Source: Leptolyngbya sp. (GTDB lineage: Bacteria; Cyanobacteriota; Cyanobacteriia; Leptolyngbyales; Leptolyngbyaceae). From it: 64,000 bases of DNA. The notes below the pieces were generated by a model that was given only the letters and a program-made list of their open reading frames with translations, searched no databases and was not told the origin of the DNA. Both the position numbers and the translations under genes were made by a program. The stretch is taken from contig QBMH01000003.1 in assembly GCA_003249025.1 (NCBI GenBank), positions 1-64,000 of the forward strand, read 5' to 3'. The first letter of the stretch is position 1, and the number at the start of each line of letters is the position of its first letter. Positions 40,015 to 50,371 of this stretch are shown here, one piece after another.

Positions 40015-41358
40015 AACTCGCTTAATCTTCAAGCTGTCTAAATAAGCTTGGGGATTTTCTGGGTCAAACTTAGCGCCATCAAAGAATGTTTCAACCCCAC
40101 GAGACGTACTGCTTGGAATATCCGCCGCCGCAACGCCGAGTTCCTTCGCGGCTTCCCGCCAAATATCTTCCCGGTTCACCTGTTTGATCAAGTCTTTCGC
40201 TTTGGTCAGCGTAGCTTTCGGCAAAAAGCCCCAACGCACACTTTCAGTCAGGAACCACAAATCATGGCTCTGGTAAGGATAGGAGACACTACCTTTCTCA
40301 TCCTTCCAATACAGCACTGCCATTGACTTATCATCCACCGATCGCTCACCCAGGTTGTATTTACCCATCAATGGCTCGATTAGCACTTTCTCTGGCACCC
40401 CAAAGTATTCGCGCTTAGCCAGAATTCCCGCTAACTCCTTGCGATTGTCAAAGTTGTCGCACCACTGCTGAGCTTCCATCACTGCCTTCAGGATTGCTTT
40501 GGTCGCCTTGGGATACTGGTCTACCCAGTCTTTGCGAATTGCCAGATATTCTTCGGGATGATTCTTCCAAATCTCCGCCGTGAGTGTTGAGATGAAGCCA
40601 ATCTTATCGGACACAATCCGGTTGGGCCAGGGATCGCCAGTGCTGAAGGCATCCATTGCCCCCCGCTTCATATCGGCAACTGTTTGAGCCGTGGGCACTG
40701 TCAACAATTCAACTTCTTTATCAGGGTCAATGCCATTTCCGGCTAGCCAATAGCGAATCCAAAATTCTTGGTTTGCTTTGGGAAAGGTGTATGCCGCTTT
40801 GAATTTTGCTCCGTCTGACTTCAATTTGTCAAAGAAGGCAACTTGTTCGGACATTTTAGTAGATAAGCCTTTACCCAGATGCTTGCTGGCGATCGCAATC
40901 CCATTTCCTTGGGTATTCAACTGTGCCAACACATACATTGGCACTTTGGTCTTATCGGTGATAATGCCTTCTGAAATCAGGTAAGGCATCGGCATTTGCC
41001 ACTGTCCACCATCAATTCCACCGCCAGCCGACCCAATTTTCACATTATCCCGCGCTGCGCCCCAGTTTGCCTGCTTATCAATCTTTACATCAGGCATTCC
41101 GTACTTCGCGAACAGCCCTTTCTCCTTGGCAACAATCAAGGGTGCCGCTTCCACAATCGGCAAATACCCCAGCTTGACTGTTTTTACTTCCGGCATCATT
41201 TCCGGCTTTAGCTCTGCAACTGGACTTGCCACCGGAGAACTTTGGCTTGAAGTGGTGTCTGGTGGATTACCTAAACAGCCCTTCAAAAATAGAGCACTAC
41301 TGGATGCTGTGGCGATCGTGATGAATCGGCGACGAGAAATATTTGAAAAAACAGGCAT
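40012..41358 (-). CDS. nrtA: Nitrate ABC transporter substrate-binding protein (NrtA/CmpA family)
   Basis: Tat-like [49 protein letters not shown]...[14 protein letters not shown]...[25 protein letters not shown]. Confidence 0.88.
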   Translation of the reverse strand: MPVFSNISRRRFITIATASSSALFLKGCLGNPPDTTSSQSSPVASPVAELKPEMMPEVKTVKLGYLPIVEAAPLIVAKEKGLFAKYGMPDVKIDKQANWGAARDNVKIGSAGGGIDGGQWQMPMPYLISEGIITDKTKVPMYVLAQLNTQGNGIAIASKHLGKGLSTKMSEQVAFFDKLKSDGAKFKAAYTFPKANQEFWIRYWLAGNGIDPDKEVELLTVPTAQTVADMKRGAMDAFSTGDPWPNRIVSDKIGFISTLTAEIWKNHPEEYLAIRKDWVDQYPKATKAILKAVMEAQQWCDNFDNRKELAGILAKREYFGVPEKVLIEPLMGKYNLGERSVDDKSMAVLYWKDEKGSVSYPYQSHDLWFLTESVRWGFLPKATLTKAKDLIKQVNREDIWREAAKELGVAAADIPSSTSRGVETFFDGAKFDPENPQAYLDSLKIKRV

Positions 41359-41610
41359 ACTATCTCCTAATATCTCAACCTAGGTTGTTAAAAATGGGTG
41401 GCGGGCAAAATGCGTGGTCTTGATGCAAACATCGAGTTCAAATACTCTGATGAATTGGCTCAGATCTTCCAGTCCTTAATCGAGACAAAACAGGCAACGC
41501 CCAACTCTTAAAAGAGTATTGAAGCTATTAACCTATCTCATCGAAAAAAGTCTATTCATTTTGGAGTAAAGATAGCCAAAAATCTATCCTAAAAATACTT
41601 TATCGGCATA

Positions 41611-41648
41611 CGATACAAAAAACAATTGGAAAATGTATAGAAAGTTAC
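41611..41648 (-). promoter_or_regulatory. Candidate NtcA-dependent promoter of nrtABCD
   Basis: GTA-N8-TAC at 41635-41648; on the minus strand a TAN3T -10 (TATCGT) follows after 19 nt. Confidence 0.6.
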
Positions 41649-41831
41649 TATGACAAAGCTAAAGATTTACCTATGCTTGCGTTGTCAGAATTTCTTAAGG
41701 TTATTGAGTGAGCGATCGCGTCTCAATTCATTGACTTTAGACAATAGACAGGAGAAAACCGAGCGGATTTAACCGCAATCGCCAATTCTATTGATAGACT
41801 GAGAAAGCCTTTTCTACTGGAAACTACGTTT

Positions 41832-42059
41832 ATGCAAAAGCGTCTTGTGTATGACAGCACGCATGTAATGCGCCGTGCCGATGAACTGATTGGAGCAGCA
41901 TCCAACCGCTATCGGATTACGGTTCAGGTTGCCAACCGTGCGAAAAGACGACGCTTTGAAGATTTTGACAACAACGATGATCCTTCCATGAAACCCGTGC
42001 TGCGGGCAATTATGGAAATGTCGGATGAATTGACCCAGCCTGAAATCATTGGTGAGTAA
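41832..42059 (+). CDS. rpoZ: DNA-directed RNA polymerase omega subunit
   Basis: [46 protein letters not shown]...[15 protein letters not shown]; cyanobacterial omega type. Confidence 0.88.
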   Translation: MQKRLVYDSTHVMRRADELIGAASNRYRITVQVANRAKRRRFEDFDNNDDPSMKPVLRAIMEMSDELTQPEIIGE

Positions 42060-42105
42060 GACCTTCACTTCAATGAAAGGTTAAGTGAGTGAGGGTTGAC
42101 TGACT

Positions 42106-42621
42106 ATGCTAAAACGCTTTCATCGTCTAGCCGCGATCGCCGTCGGTTTCGTCGCTATAGGATTCACGCTGACGACTGGAGACAGGTTTGCAGGATGGCA
42201 GCCCTCATCGGCGATCGCTCAATCAATTGTTCGCTCAGAAGGCGTATGGCGAACTGTTTACGAACAGCTTCCCGACTTTCCACGAGAAAATCAATACATC
42301 AGTAGGGAAACGGGCAAGATCGCCCCAGAAAATACATTGGTGAGTCGGCTGATTCGCTATCATCTCTACATCAAAGGACGACCTCCTATCTATCGCTTGG
42401 ATTGGAAGCTTACTCTTGCCGAGTATCTGGGTTTGACAGGAGCGCTTGAAACTAGCGACTATCCTGGGGCAAATAAGCTTAAAAAAAATCCTGCTGAAGG
42501 AGACATAGCAGCCATTCGCCAGCTAAACCGCGCTCAACGAGATGCCCTAGTGCAAGCGCTAGTGAATGGGTTTTCTCCCCAATCCGCGCGATCGCCCCTT
42601 CCCACGCCTCCCTCCAACTAG
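42106..42621 (+). CDS. Hypothetical exported protein
   Basis: 171 aa with signal-like N-terminus MLKRFHRLAAIAVGFVAIGFTLTTG. Confidence 0.65.
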   Translation: MLKRFHRLAAIAVGFVAIGFTLTTGDRFAGWQPSSAIAQSIVRSEGVWRTVYEQLPDFPRENQYISRETGKIAPENTLVSRLIRYHLYIKGRPPIYRLDWKLTLAEYLGLTGALETSDYPGANKLKKNPAEGDIAAIRQLNRAQRDALVQALVNGFSPQSARSPLPTPPSN

Positions 42622-42650
42622 CTTCCCTTTTCTCTCTTCCCTTTTCCCCT

Positions 42651-43016
42651 ATGGCTCGGCTGCTTAAAACTGGCGTTGGCTGGCGAGTTGGTTGGGATGC
42701 ACAAGCCGCCACCTTTCAAGGATTGATTGGAGCAGAGGACTGGGCATTCGAGCTAACCAATGCTGAACTTGAAGAGTTTGCTCGATTGCTCAATCAACTG
42801 GTTAGCGCGATCGCCCAGATGCAAGCCGAGTTAATGGATGAAGAAGCGATCTCCTGCGAAGTGGAAAGTGATTTGATCTGGCTAGAAGCGAATGGCTATC
42901 CCCACGCCTACAGTCTGCATCTGATGGTGCTGACCGGACGGCGTGGCGAGGGACACTGGGCTGCGGCTGTGGTGCCGGAGCTAATTCAAGCGGTGCGATC
43001 GCTCAAGATGTTTTAA
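42651..43016 (+). CDS. DUF1818-like protein
   Basis: KTGVGWRVGWDAQAATFQGLIGAEDWAFELTNAELEEFARLLNQL. Confidence 0.8.
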   Translation: MARLLKTGVGWRVGWDAQAATFQGLIGAEDWAFELTNAELEEFARLLNQLVSAIAQMQAELMDEEAISCEVESDLIWLEANGYPHAYSLHLMVLTGRRGEGHWAAAVVPELIQAVRSLKMF

Positions 43017-43208
43017 CCGAATAAACTTCAAAACAGCACCTTTTAGCAGGATATTTCTTGGATAAAGCCTGCTATTTGATCTCAATGGCTCTCTAAATAT
43101 TTGGGAGCTATCGTTCGATGTAGGGCAATTTAGCAAAGTACTATTTCACATTTCAAATGCACAAACGTCAGATATTAAAGACCATCAAATTCAAGAGAAT
43201 CTACCATC

Positions 43209-44051
43209 ATGCCCCAAGCAACTGTCAATGCGGCTACCTTCCTCAAAAAAAGCATCGTAGCCGCCAGTGAATTGCCAGATACCGATAAAGTCTTTTTGGA
43301 ACAGGGAAAAACTTTTACTGTCAGCGAGTTCAGTCCAGACCGCAATCAACATGTTCGTCTAATGCTGACCTCTCCCTTCACCGCAAAAGATGGTACGACG
43401 ACGCTCCAAGAAGTATATGCCTACGAACCCCACGTTACCGTTGAAGGGTCAGAGGCTACCCAAGTGATTAAGCTACCTGTGTCTTACTGTTCTCAGCTAA
43501 ATAATGACACAGCCATATTTGGAGAGGGCTGGCGGCAGTGTAACACCACGAGCAACACCATGCTCGCCGATTTTTTGCTGAAGGGAGAACTCACCAACAA
43601 GGCAAAGGAACAAGGGTTTCCTGAGCCAGAATCAGTTTATATGCGGATTGTGGGTAAATATGGCGACACCATTGACCATGAAGCTCAAACTTCAGCCTTA
43701 AAGGAACTTGGCATTGAATCTTACTTCAGCCATTCGCTTTCTGGAAAAGATGTGATGCTATCGCTCAAAGCAGGTATTCCAGTGGTAGTTGGCTTTGCCT
43801 ACAAGTCATCTGGTCATATTTGCGTCATTGTTGGACATGATCCAGTTAAAAAGGCTTGGCTTGTGCATGATCCCTATGGCACTCGCCATGGATATAGTGA
43901 CTCCTATGATATTGGCGCAGGGGGCGCATACGATCCCTACACCTACAGTACGATGCAGATGGTTTTTTGGGATCAAGGCGATGAGGCAGGTTGGGGAAGA
44001 ATCGTAACGAGTATCAAAGGTAAGCTTACAGGGTTACCAATGGGGCTGTAA
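43209..44051 (+). CDS. C39-like cysteine peptidase with N-terminal module, no signal peptide
   Basis: Cys motif WRQCNTTSNTMLADF, His motif GHICVIVGHD, Asp VHDPYG; N-terminal module resembles that of the GH19 protein at 59344. Confidence 0.78.
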   Translation: MPQATVNAATFLKKSIVAASELPDTDKVFLEQGKTFTVSEFSPDRNQHVRLMLTSPFTAKDGTTTLQEVYAYEPHVTVEGSEATQVIKLPVSYCSQLNNDTAIFGEGWRQCNTTSNTMLADFLLKGELTNKAKEQGFPEPESVYMRIVGKYGDTIDHEAQTSALKELGIESYFSHSLSGKDVMLSLKAGIPVVVGFAYKSSGHICVIVGHDPVKKAWLVHDPYGTRHGYSDSYDIGAGGAYDPYTYSTMQMVFWDQGDEAGWGRIVTSIKGKLTGLPMGL

Positions 44052-44145
44052 AAAAGTACGGGGTGTCGAGAATCCGGGGTTGTGAGTTCGATGTGAGTAA
44101 TTTGCTTTGCCCTCATCGCCCCGCGTCTCCCTCACCCTCTAGTAG

Positions 44146-46539
44146 TTATGGCAACGAAAGCCGGCTTGCCTCCAACCTCAGAGTTTGTTCAGCTTGGGCG
44201 ATCGCACCGTAGGTCGTTTCTACTGCTTCTGGAGCGACTGAAATTGAGGTGATGCCCCAGCGAATCAGGTCGGGAATGAGTTCTGGGTAACGCACAGGCG
44301 CTTCTCCACAAATGGAACAAGGAATATTATTTTCCTGCGCTTGCCGAATCAGTTGGGCGATCGCTCGTTTTACCGCCGGATGCCGTTCATCAATTTCCGC
44401 CCATGTCTGAGGCTGATTGCGATCGAGATCGAAGAGAAGCTGAGTTAAATCATTGGTGCCCAAAGAAATGCCCTGAACTCCAGCTTTGACGTAATCGGCT
44501 AAAAGAAACAATACGGAAGGCACTTCTGCCATAATCCAAAGTTGAAAAGCAGGATACTGAGTTAAACCCGCCTTTTCCACCCGTTCGCGGCAAAATTCAA
44601 ACTCCTCCACCGTCCGCACAAAAGGCAGTATTAAACAGAGATTCGTTGCTCCCGCCTGCTGCATTTGCGCCAAAGCTGCCAGTTCTAAATCAAATAAAGC
44701 AGGATTAGCTTGATAGCTGCGAGTTCCGCGAAGACCCCATTCGGTTGGAGAAATAGCACTTACAGATCCCAAAGGACGAAACTCTTGAGGGCGTAAATCG
44801 AGAGAACGATAAAAAACGGGGCGTGGGCTAACTGCTTGCGCGAGGGGCAGCAGGCTTGTTGTGAAACCTGTAATCAACTCAGCGCTAGTGTGATGCTGAA
44901 GCCAGGTAGTGGGATGTTCCGTTCCTAAAATTGAGGGTGCCAAAAGTTCTGCTCGAATCAGTCCAATTCCATCAATTGGCAATGTCTTCAACGTCGCTAA
45001 ATGCTCCAGATGGCTCAGGTTTACCATTAATTGGGTGGCGATCGCAGAGCGAATTGTTTCAGGATGGTGGACTGTATTTTGACTGGCTGCTTGATCAGTC
45101 AATGAGGCGGAATGGATTTTGAACGACTGGGGAACCCGGTATACTTGACCGCGATCGCCATCCACCCATAGAAAATCTCCGCGTTGAATTACATCCGTTG
45201 CATGGAGCGCACCAACTACCGCTGGAATGCCCAATTCTCGTGCCACAATCGCGCTATGGCTAGTTGGACTACCCTGTTCCATCACAATGGCAGCAGCGTG
45301 TTTCAATAGTGGCAACCATTCCAGCGGCAAGGTTTTGGTTACTAGGACGGAGCCTATCGGCAACTCTAAAGGTAGGTCATCTTCTATGTGCAAAATCCAA
45401 GCAGGGGCGATCGCGTGCCCTGGGGAAGCCGCCGTTCCTGATGCCACCAGTACCGCTTCTGATAACCCTTCTGGCATCAGCGCTTGAGTAGATTTGCGAT
45501 CAGGCATTACCTTTATAGGTGGAAACTGAGCGTTTGACGGCAAGGACGTAGATTTAAGCGGAATCACCTGAGTAAATTCTAAGGTTGGCATTCCATTGTG
45601 ATGATGCAACACCCACTCAAGTTCAACTGGTGCCCCTATCTCTGTTAGCACCTGCTGTCCCAATGTAGCTAGATGAATGATTTGTTCTTCCTCTAAAGCA
45701 AAGCTCTCCTGCTGAGCAGCATCCAGAATCTGAATTTGCAGGGGTTGTGAATTGAAGGTTGGTGCGATCGCTGTATAGGCGATCGTTCTAAACCCTAACT
45801 TTTTTGCAGTAATAATTTCCTCTAGGGCTTGAACTTGATAGGTGTCAGGAATCACTTCTCCACGGGCGATCGCCATTCCTAACCCTGGTGTGGCCTGAAT
45901 TTCCATGTGGTCATTCACTAAGCGCAACGTTCCAGCCGCGATCGCGGTTGGGATTGGCTGGATTAAAGTAGACAATTGAACCTGGTGCAGTGGAATCCCT
46001 AAGCGTTGCCAATAGAACAGACTTTTAGCCCCAAAAAAATCTGCCCACAAGTGTTGTATTGCCGATTCTAGCGCTGCGTCTTCTAATATACAGACTTGAC
46101 TGGTCATCAACACAGAGGTTCTCAAAAGTGCTTCTAGATTGGTTTTTGTATGAAGAGAACGCTTGCTGGATGCGAACCCTAAGGAAGGACGCACAATCAC
46201 CGTTGCCGGATGCCAATGTTGAGTGATTTCTACCAATGCCTGCTGCAACTCAGACGGAAGTGGCGTTGCCAAAATTGCGCGGCGCAAATGTTGAGCGATC
46301 GCCTGCAACTGCTGCCAATCTTCGATATTCAACCGCAGCGACGAGTTGGGTATGTCTGCAAACAGCGGATCAGACCAGTCTACCTGTGCCAAAAATGTCT
46401 GGAAAACTGTTCTAGGAATCACAACTCCCGGCACAACAGGATGCCCTTTTTGCAGGAGTTGACCTAAATAAAACGCTTTTTGCCCCACCAGCGCTATCTG
46501 ATCCAGTTCAATCTGGTCAAGCCGATACAGCGTATTCAC
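44146..46539 (-). CDS. PEP synthase-like PEP-utilizing enzyme
   Basis: AAIVMEQGSPTSHSAIVARELGIPAVVG (phosphohistidine domain), C-terminal PEP-binding barrel GISLGTNDLTQLLFDLDRN, CSICGEAPVRYPEL. Confidence 0.87.
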   Translation of the reverse strand: MNTLYRLDQIELDQIALVGQKAFYLGQLLQKGHPVVPGVVIPRTVFQTFLAQVDWSDPLFADIPNSSLRLNIEDWQQLQAIAQHLRRAILATPLPSELQQALVEITQHWHPATVIVRPSLGFASSKRSLHTKTNLEALLRTSVLMTSQVCILEDAALESAIQHLWADFFGAKSLFYWQRLGIPLHQVQLSTLIQPIPTAIAAGTLRLVNDHMEIQATPGLGMAIARGEVIPDTYQVQALEEIITAKKLGFRTIAYTAIAPTFNSQPLQIQILDAAQQESFALEEEQIIHLATLGQQVLTEIGAPVELEWVLHHHNGMPTLEFTQVIPLKSTSLPSNAQFPPIKVMPDRKSTQALMPEGLSEAVLVASGTAASPGHAIAPAWILHIEDDLPLELPIGSVLVTKTLPLEWLPLLKHAAAIVMEQGSPTSHSAIVARELGIPAVVGALHATDVIQRGDFLWVDGDRGQVYRVPQSFKIHSASLTDQAASQNTVHHPETIRSAIATQLMVNLSHLEHLATLKTLPIDGIGLIRAELLAPSILGTEHPTTWLQHHTSAELITGFTTSLLPLAQAVSPRPVFYRSLDLRPQEFRPLGSVSAISPTEWGLRGTRSYQANPALFDLELAALAQMQQAGATNLCLILPFVRTVEEFEFCRERVEKAGLTQYPAFQLWIMAEVPSVLFLLADYVKAGVQGISLGTNDLTQLLFDLDRNQPQTWAEIDERHPAVKRAIAQLIRQAQENNIPCSICGEAPVRYPELIPDLIRWGITSISVAPEAVETTYGAIAQAEQTLRLEASRLSLP

Positions 46540-46627
46540 AAGATAAAAAAGTTACACATCCCTTGATAGTAAAAGACAGAACCCATTTGGTTACTTAATT
46601 CTGTAGAAAAAATGAAGATTGGGAACA

Positions 46628-46675
46628 GGAATGACGAGGGGCGAATGGCGAGGAATGACGAGGGGCGAATGGCGA
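46628..46675 (+). repeat. Two perfect 24-bp tandem repeats
   Basis: GGAATGACGAGGGGCGAATGGCGA x2 (46628-46651, 46652-46675) plus a degenerate partial unit. Confidence 0.9.
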
Positions 46676-46795
46676 GGGACGAGTGTTTAAAAACCGATTT
46701 TTTTGTACTTCGGACTTCGGACTTCCCACTTCCTCCTGTTCTTTTCCTTTCTCTCAAGGGCACTCTGAAGGCGGATGGTTCATTCACGGAACGAC

Positions 46796-47479
46796 ATGAA
46801 TCCAGCTTGGAAGTTGAATAAGCTATTGGGGCTATTTCTAGAGTCGCCTTGTCCGCTTTGTCAGCGATCGCAGGCTCAAGCATTATGTTTTTCTTGCCAG
46901 CGGCAGGTTCAGCGGTGTCGGTGTGAATCAGCGGATGCAGGGCAAGTGGAACCATTACCAGTCTTTGCTTGGGGGCAATATAACGGTGCATTGAAACGGG
47001 CGATCGCGGCGCTGAAATATGAAGGGAATCCTCATCTTGCAGAGATTTTGGGAACGTGGATGGCGGAATCATGGCGATCGGCGAATCCATTTACGGATGG
47101 CATCGTTGTGCCAATTCCCATGCATTCCAGCAAAAAACGACAGCGTGGCTTTAATCAGGCGGAATTGCTGGCACAACATTTTTGCCACATTACCCAGCTA
47201 CCGATCGCGGTCAATGGATTGAAACGCGATCGCGCTACAGAAGCCCAATTCAAACTATCGAGTGCAGAACGGGAGCAAAACTTATCAGCAGCGTTCAGTG
47301 TCGGCAAACCTTTTTTGCAAAAACTGCCTTCTCGTCCGGTGTGGCTACTGGATGACATTTATACAACCGGAGCAACCGCTGTCTCAGCAGCAGAAACCTT
47401 AAGACAGCACGGAATTCATGTTCAAGGAATAATTGTCTTAGCGCAAACAGAGGCGAGAGTACGAAGTACGGAGTTTTGA
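46796..47479 (+). CDS. comF: ComF-family phosphoribosyltransferase
   Basis: CPLCQRSQAQALCFSCQRQVQRC...FAWGQYNGALKRAIAALKYEGNPHLAEILG...KRQRGFNQAELLAQ...VWLLDDIYTTGATAVSAAETL. Confidence 0.9.
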   Translation: MNPAWKLNKLLGLFLESPCPLCQRSQAQALCFSCQRQVQRCRCESADAGQVEPLPVFAWGQYNGALKRAIAALKYEGNPHLAEILGTWMAESWRSANPFTDGIVVPIPMHSSKKRQRGFNQAELLAQHFCHITQLPIAVNGLKRDRATEAQFKLSSAEREQNLSAAFSVGKPFLQKLPSRPVWLLDDIYTTGATAVSAAETLRQHGIHVQGIIVLAQTEARVRSTEF

Positions 47480-47518
47480 GTTCTAGGGTTTGAGTTTTGA
47501 ATTCAACCTGCCCTCTTC

Positions 47519-48217
47519 CTATCCGCTTGGACTATTTAATCCATTTTCTAGGGCAAAACGCACGAGTTCGGTGCGGCTATTGGTGCCTGTTTTGACGAAG
47601 AGGCGACTAACGTATTTTTCGACGTTGCGGACGCTAGTTTCCAGACGACGGGCAATTTCCTTATTCATTAAGCCATCGACCACTAAGTCCAAAACGCTTT
47701 GTTCGCGGGGGGTGAAATCGAGTTTGATTGGACTCGGCGATTGAACGATCGCGCCTCGTTGAGTCAACATACTTTTGATATCGGCAATCTGTCGCGCTAA
47801 ATCGGCGATATTGTGACCTTCATCATCACTGGTTGCAACCCGTGAAGCGGCTTGTTTTAACAAATTAGTGACGATCGCCACCAACTCATCGGGATCAAAA
47901 GGCTTTGGCAGATAAGCATCACAGCCTGCGGTATAGCCCTGAATGCGATCGCTGGTCATTCCCCTTGCCGTCAAAAAAACCACAGGCAGCCCCTTAAATT
48001 GAGGCTCTTCTCGCAACTGCTTTAGAAACTGGTAGCCGTCTACTTGGGGCATCATGATATCGGTGATGACCAAATCGGGCAACTTTTGCCGTGCTAACTC
48101 CAGTCCCTCACGCGCATTACTCGCAACATCAACCGTAAACCCACTATCTTCCAAGTAAGCTTGCACCGCTTCGCGCAACCCTGGTTCATCATCCACCAAC
48201 AACAGTTGACCTGCCAT
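47519..48217 (-). CDS. LuxR/NarL-family response regulator
   Basis: LLLVDDEPGLREAVQAYLEDSGF...PDLVITDIMMPQVDG...LTPREQSVLDLVVDGLMNKEIARRLETSVRNVEKYVSRLFVKTG-type HTH. Confidence 0.93.
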   Translation of the reverse strand: MAGQLLLVDDEPGLREAVQAYLEDSGFTVDVASNAREGLELARQKLPDLVITDIMMPQVDGYQFLKQLREEPQFKGLPVVFLTARGMTSDRIQGYTAGCDAYLPKPFDPDELVAIVTNLLKQAASRVATSDDEGHNIADLARQIADIKSMLTQRGAIVQSPSPIKLDFTPREQSVLDLVVDGLMNKEIARRLETSVRNVEKYVSRLFVKTGTNSRTELVRFALENGLNSPSG

Positions 48218-48277
48218 TCAATTCTGTTTCTCCTACCCGCGTTTGCTCTATTGTATCGGATGTATCGAACCTGTCTA

Positions 48278-48345
48278 AGTTCCGAGGGCAGAGTTCCGAG
48301 GGCAGGGTTCCGAGTTCCGAATGTAGAGTTCTAAGTGCAGAGTTA
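48278..48345. repeat. Degenerate 14-bp tandem repeats
   Basis: AGTTCCGAGGGCAG x2, GGTTCCG, AGTTCCGAATGTAG, AGTTCTAAGTGCAG, AGTTAGAG; heptamer-phased. Confidence 0.8.
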
Positions 48346-48451
48346 GAGATCGTCCTTCGCCTTTCGTAAATTGTTTGCTATTGACCATTCCGGTTGCTTT
48401 GAGCAAACTGGTTCTACAGGATATGCACTCCAGTTTTTCCAAGGTTCAACT

Positions 48452-49825
48452 ATGCTCCAAGTTACCCAAGCTCCAACAGGTCCCGTTTTGGCTCAACAGC
48501 GATTTTCGATTTTGGGTGTCGCGTCGATCACGGATGCAGGCAAGACGCTTTCGTTAGTCGTGGACGACCAATTTCGTACGGATGGACCAGTGATTAAGCC
48601 CAATGGCACTTGGCAGGTCGATTTTTTGTTTCAAGCGGCTGGCAATCGCCGCCTAAGAATTGAACTGGGGAATGACAGCACAGCGGTAGTGGTGCAGGTT
48701 GTGACCACGCTGCCCCAAGCTCAACAGCTTCGATTTACGCAGATACCGGCTCGCCTGCCAGCATTGCAGTCTGCCACGGTGGAGGGCACGGCTGTTAATT
48801 TTGCGGAGGGAACTCAATTAATCTTGCGTTCCGATCGCAGGTTTGAGTTGGCGCGTCCGACCGTATTGGCAGGCAAATGGCGATCGACTATCGGGTTCAA
48901 TCAAGCGGGTCGGCGAGTAATCGAAATTTTAAGTACGGATGGAACGATTCGAGCAGAAACTGAAATTGATGTGGTAGATGCCACACCGCGTCTGCCGCGC
49001 CTTAGTTTTACCAATCCTCCGCAGCGCGTGCAGGTAGAAACCGTGGTTACTCTGACAGGAACCGCAGAAAATTATAATGACGACGATCAACTGGTATTAC
49101 GGATAGATCAAAAGTCAGAATTGGCTCGCCCACAAGTGGTTGACGGCAAATGGCAAGCACGAACTTTGTTTCGTCAAGCTGGAAATCGTTTGATTGAAAT
49201 TATTGGCTCTGAGCAAGATCGGGCACAGATCATTATTGAGGTGCAAGCCCCGCCAGTCGCTACCTTTCGGGTGCTGTCGCGTAATACCTGGACGAGCAAC
49301 CCAACGCCAGCAGACTTGCCCGATCTCACGCCCAAACGGATTACGATGCATCACACGGCGCTCAGTGGGCAAGCTGCAATCAGTGGCACCCAAGCTCAAG
49401 AGGTCGCCCGAATGCGGGTCGTTTACAATGGGCACGTGAATGGCAATGGTTGGTCGGATATCGGCTATCACTTTGTTATTATGCCCAGTGGACGGGTCTA
49501 CGAAGGGCGATCAGAACGTAAGCGCGGCGCTCATGATCTGGTGAATGATGGACTGGGTATTGCATTTGATGGTGTGTATAGCGTCAATACCGTTAGTCAG
49601 CAGCAGTATCAGGCGGCGGTGTCACTTTGCACCGTACTCTGTAAACGCTATGGCTTTAAGAATACGGTGACTCCCGTGCCCACCCCAACGGCGGATTTTG
49701 GCACACGCAACTTGCCGCTAATCTGCGGGCACCGTGATCGCGTATCCACTGAATGCCCTGGCACTGAAGGTGGTAAAACTATTCGCTTGGCAGAGATTCG
49801 CACCGCAGTGAATGCTCAACTGTAA
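48452..49825 (+). CDS. PGRP/Amidase_2-type amidase with three N-terminal beta-domain repeats
   Basis: RITMHHTALSG...GWSDIGYHFVIMPSGRVYEGRSERKRGAHDL...ICGHRDRVSTECPG; three ~80-aa repeats; ATG 48452 preferred, no signal peptide. Confidence 0.85.
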   Translation: MLQVTQAPTGPVLAQQRFSILGVASITDAGKTLSLVVDDQFRTDGPVIKPNGTWQVDFLFQAAGNRRLRIELGNDSTAVVVQVVTTLPQAQQLRFTQIPARLPALQSATVEGTAVNFAEGTQLILRSDRRFELARPTVLAGKWRSTIGFNQAGRRVIEILSTDGTIRAETEIDVVDATPRLPRLSFTNPPQRVQVETVVTLTGTAENYNDDDQLVLRIDQKSELARPQVVDGKWQARTLFRQAGNRLIEIIGSEQDRAQIIIEVQAPPVATFRVLSRNTWTSNPTPADLPDLTPKRITMHHTALSGQAAISGTQAQEVARMRVVYNGHVNGNGWSDIGYHFVIMPSGRVYEGRSERKRGAHDLVNDGLGIAFDGVYSVNTVSQQQYQAAVSLCTVLCKRYGFKNTVTPVPTPTADFGTRNLPLICGHRDRVSTECPGTEGGKTIRLAEIRTAVNAQL

Positions 49826-50035
49826 ATCAGCGATCGTCTGTAATGGGCTATCGCTGACCATTTGCACTTCTCATGAGCCGAGCTACAAACCTATTTCTTT
49901 CGGTAGTAGACTAAGAAATTAAACCAAGGTAGGTAATAAAAGCTACGTTTTCTAAATTAAGAGAACGATGAGCGACAGGTACAGCTTTCGCGTTCAAACG
50001 ACCCTTTTATCCTTTAATAAAGCAGGTGTTTTGTC

Positions 50036-50332
50036 GTGGTCAATAGCAACGAAAAAGATAACGCAAAGGATAACTTTCTCTATCCCATTGGGCGTTATCG
50101 GGGCGAGTTTACGCCAGAGCAACTGGCTTTCAATGCCAATTTGCAAGAATTTGCCCAACGGGTTTCTCTGATTTGTGGATTAGAAACGGGCGGCAAGATT
50201 ACCTCAAAAGAGGCTTATCACCAAATCAAAAATTTATGGGCTACGGTGAAGCGCTCTAAAAAAGAATTGCTCGATCAGGCGAAACCTCCCAAACCCGATC
50301 TGCCAGAAGATGGCGAGGATGGTCTTAAATAG
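50036..50332 (+). CDS. Small cyanobacterial hypothetical protein
   Basis: 98 aa, GTG start; NFLYPIGRYRGEFTPEQLAFNANLQEFAQRVSLICGLETGGKI. Confidence 0.7.
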   Translation: MVNSNEKDNAKDNFLYPIGRYRGEFTPEQLAFNANLQEFAQRVSLICGLETGGKITSKEAYHQIKNLWATVKRSKKELLDQAKPPKPDLPEDGEDGLK

Positions 50333-50371
50333 AAAAGTTTTTTAATAGAAGGAGTAGTCTTAACTATTTTC

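Noticed and set aside
46536-47090. 184-aa minus-strand ORF
   Set aside because: Overlaps comF and includes translation of the 24-bp tandem repeat (RPSSFLAIRPSSFL).
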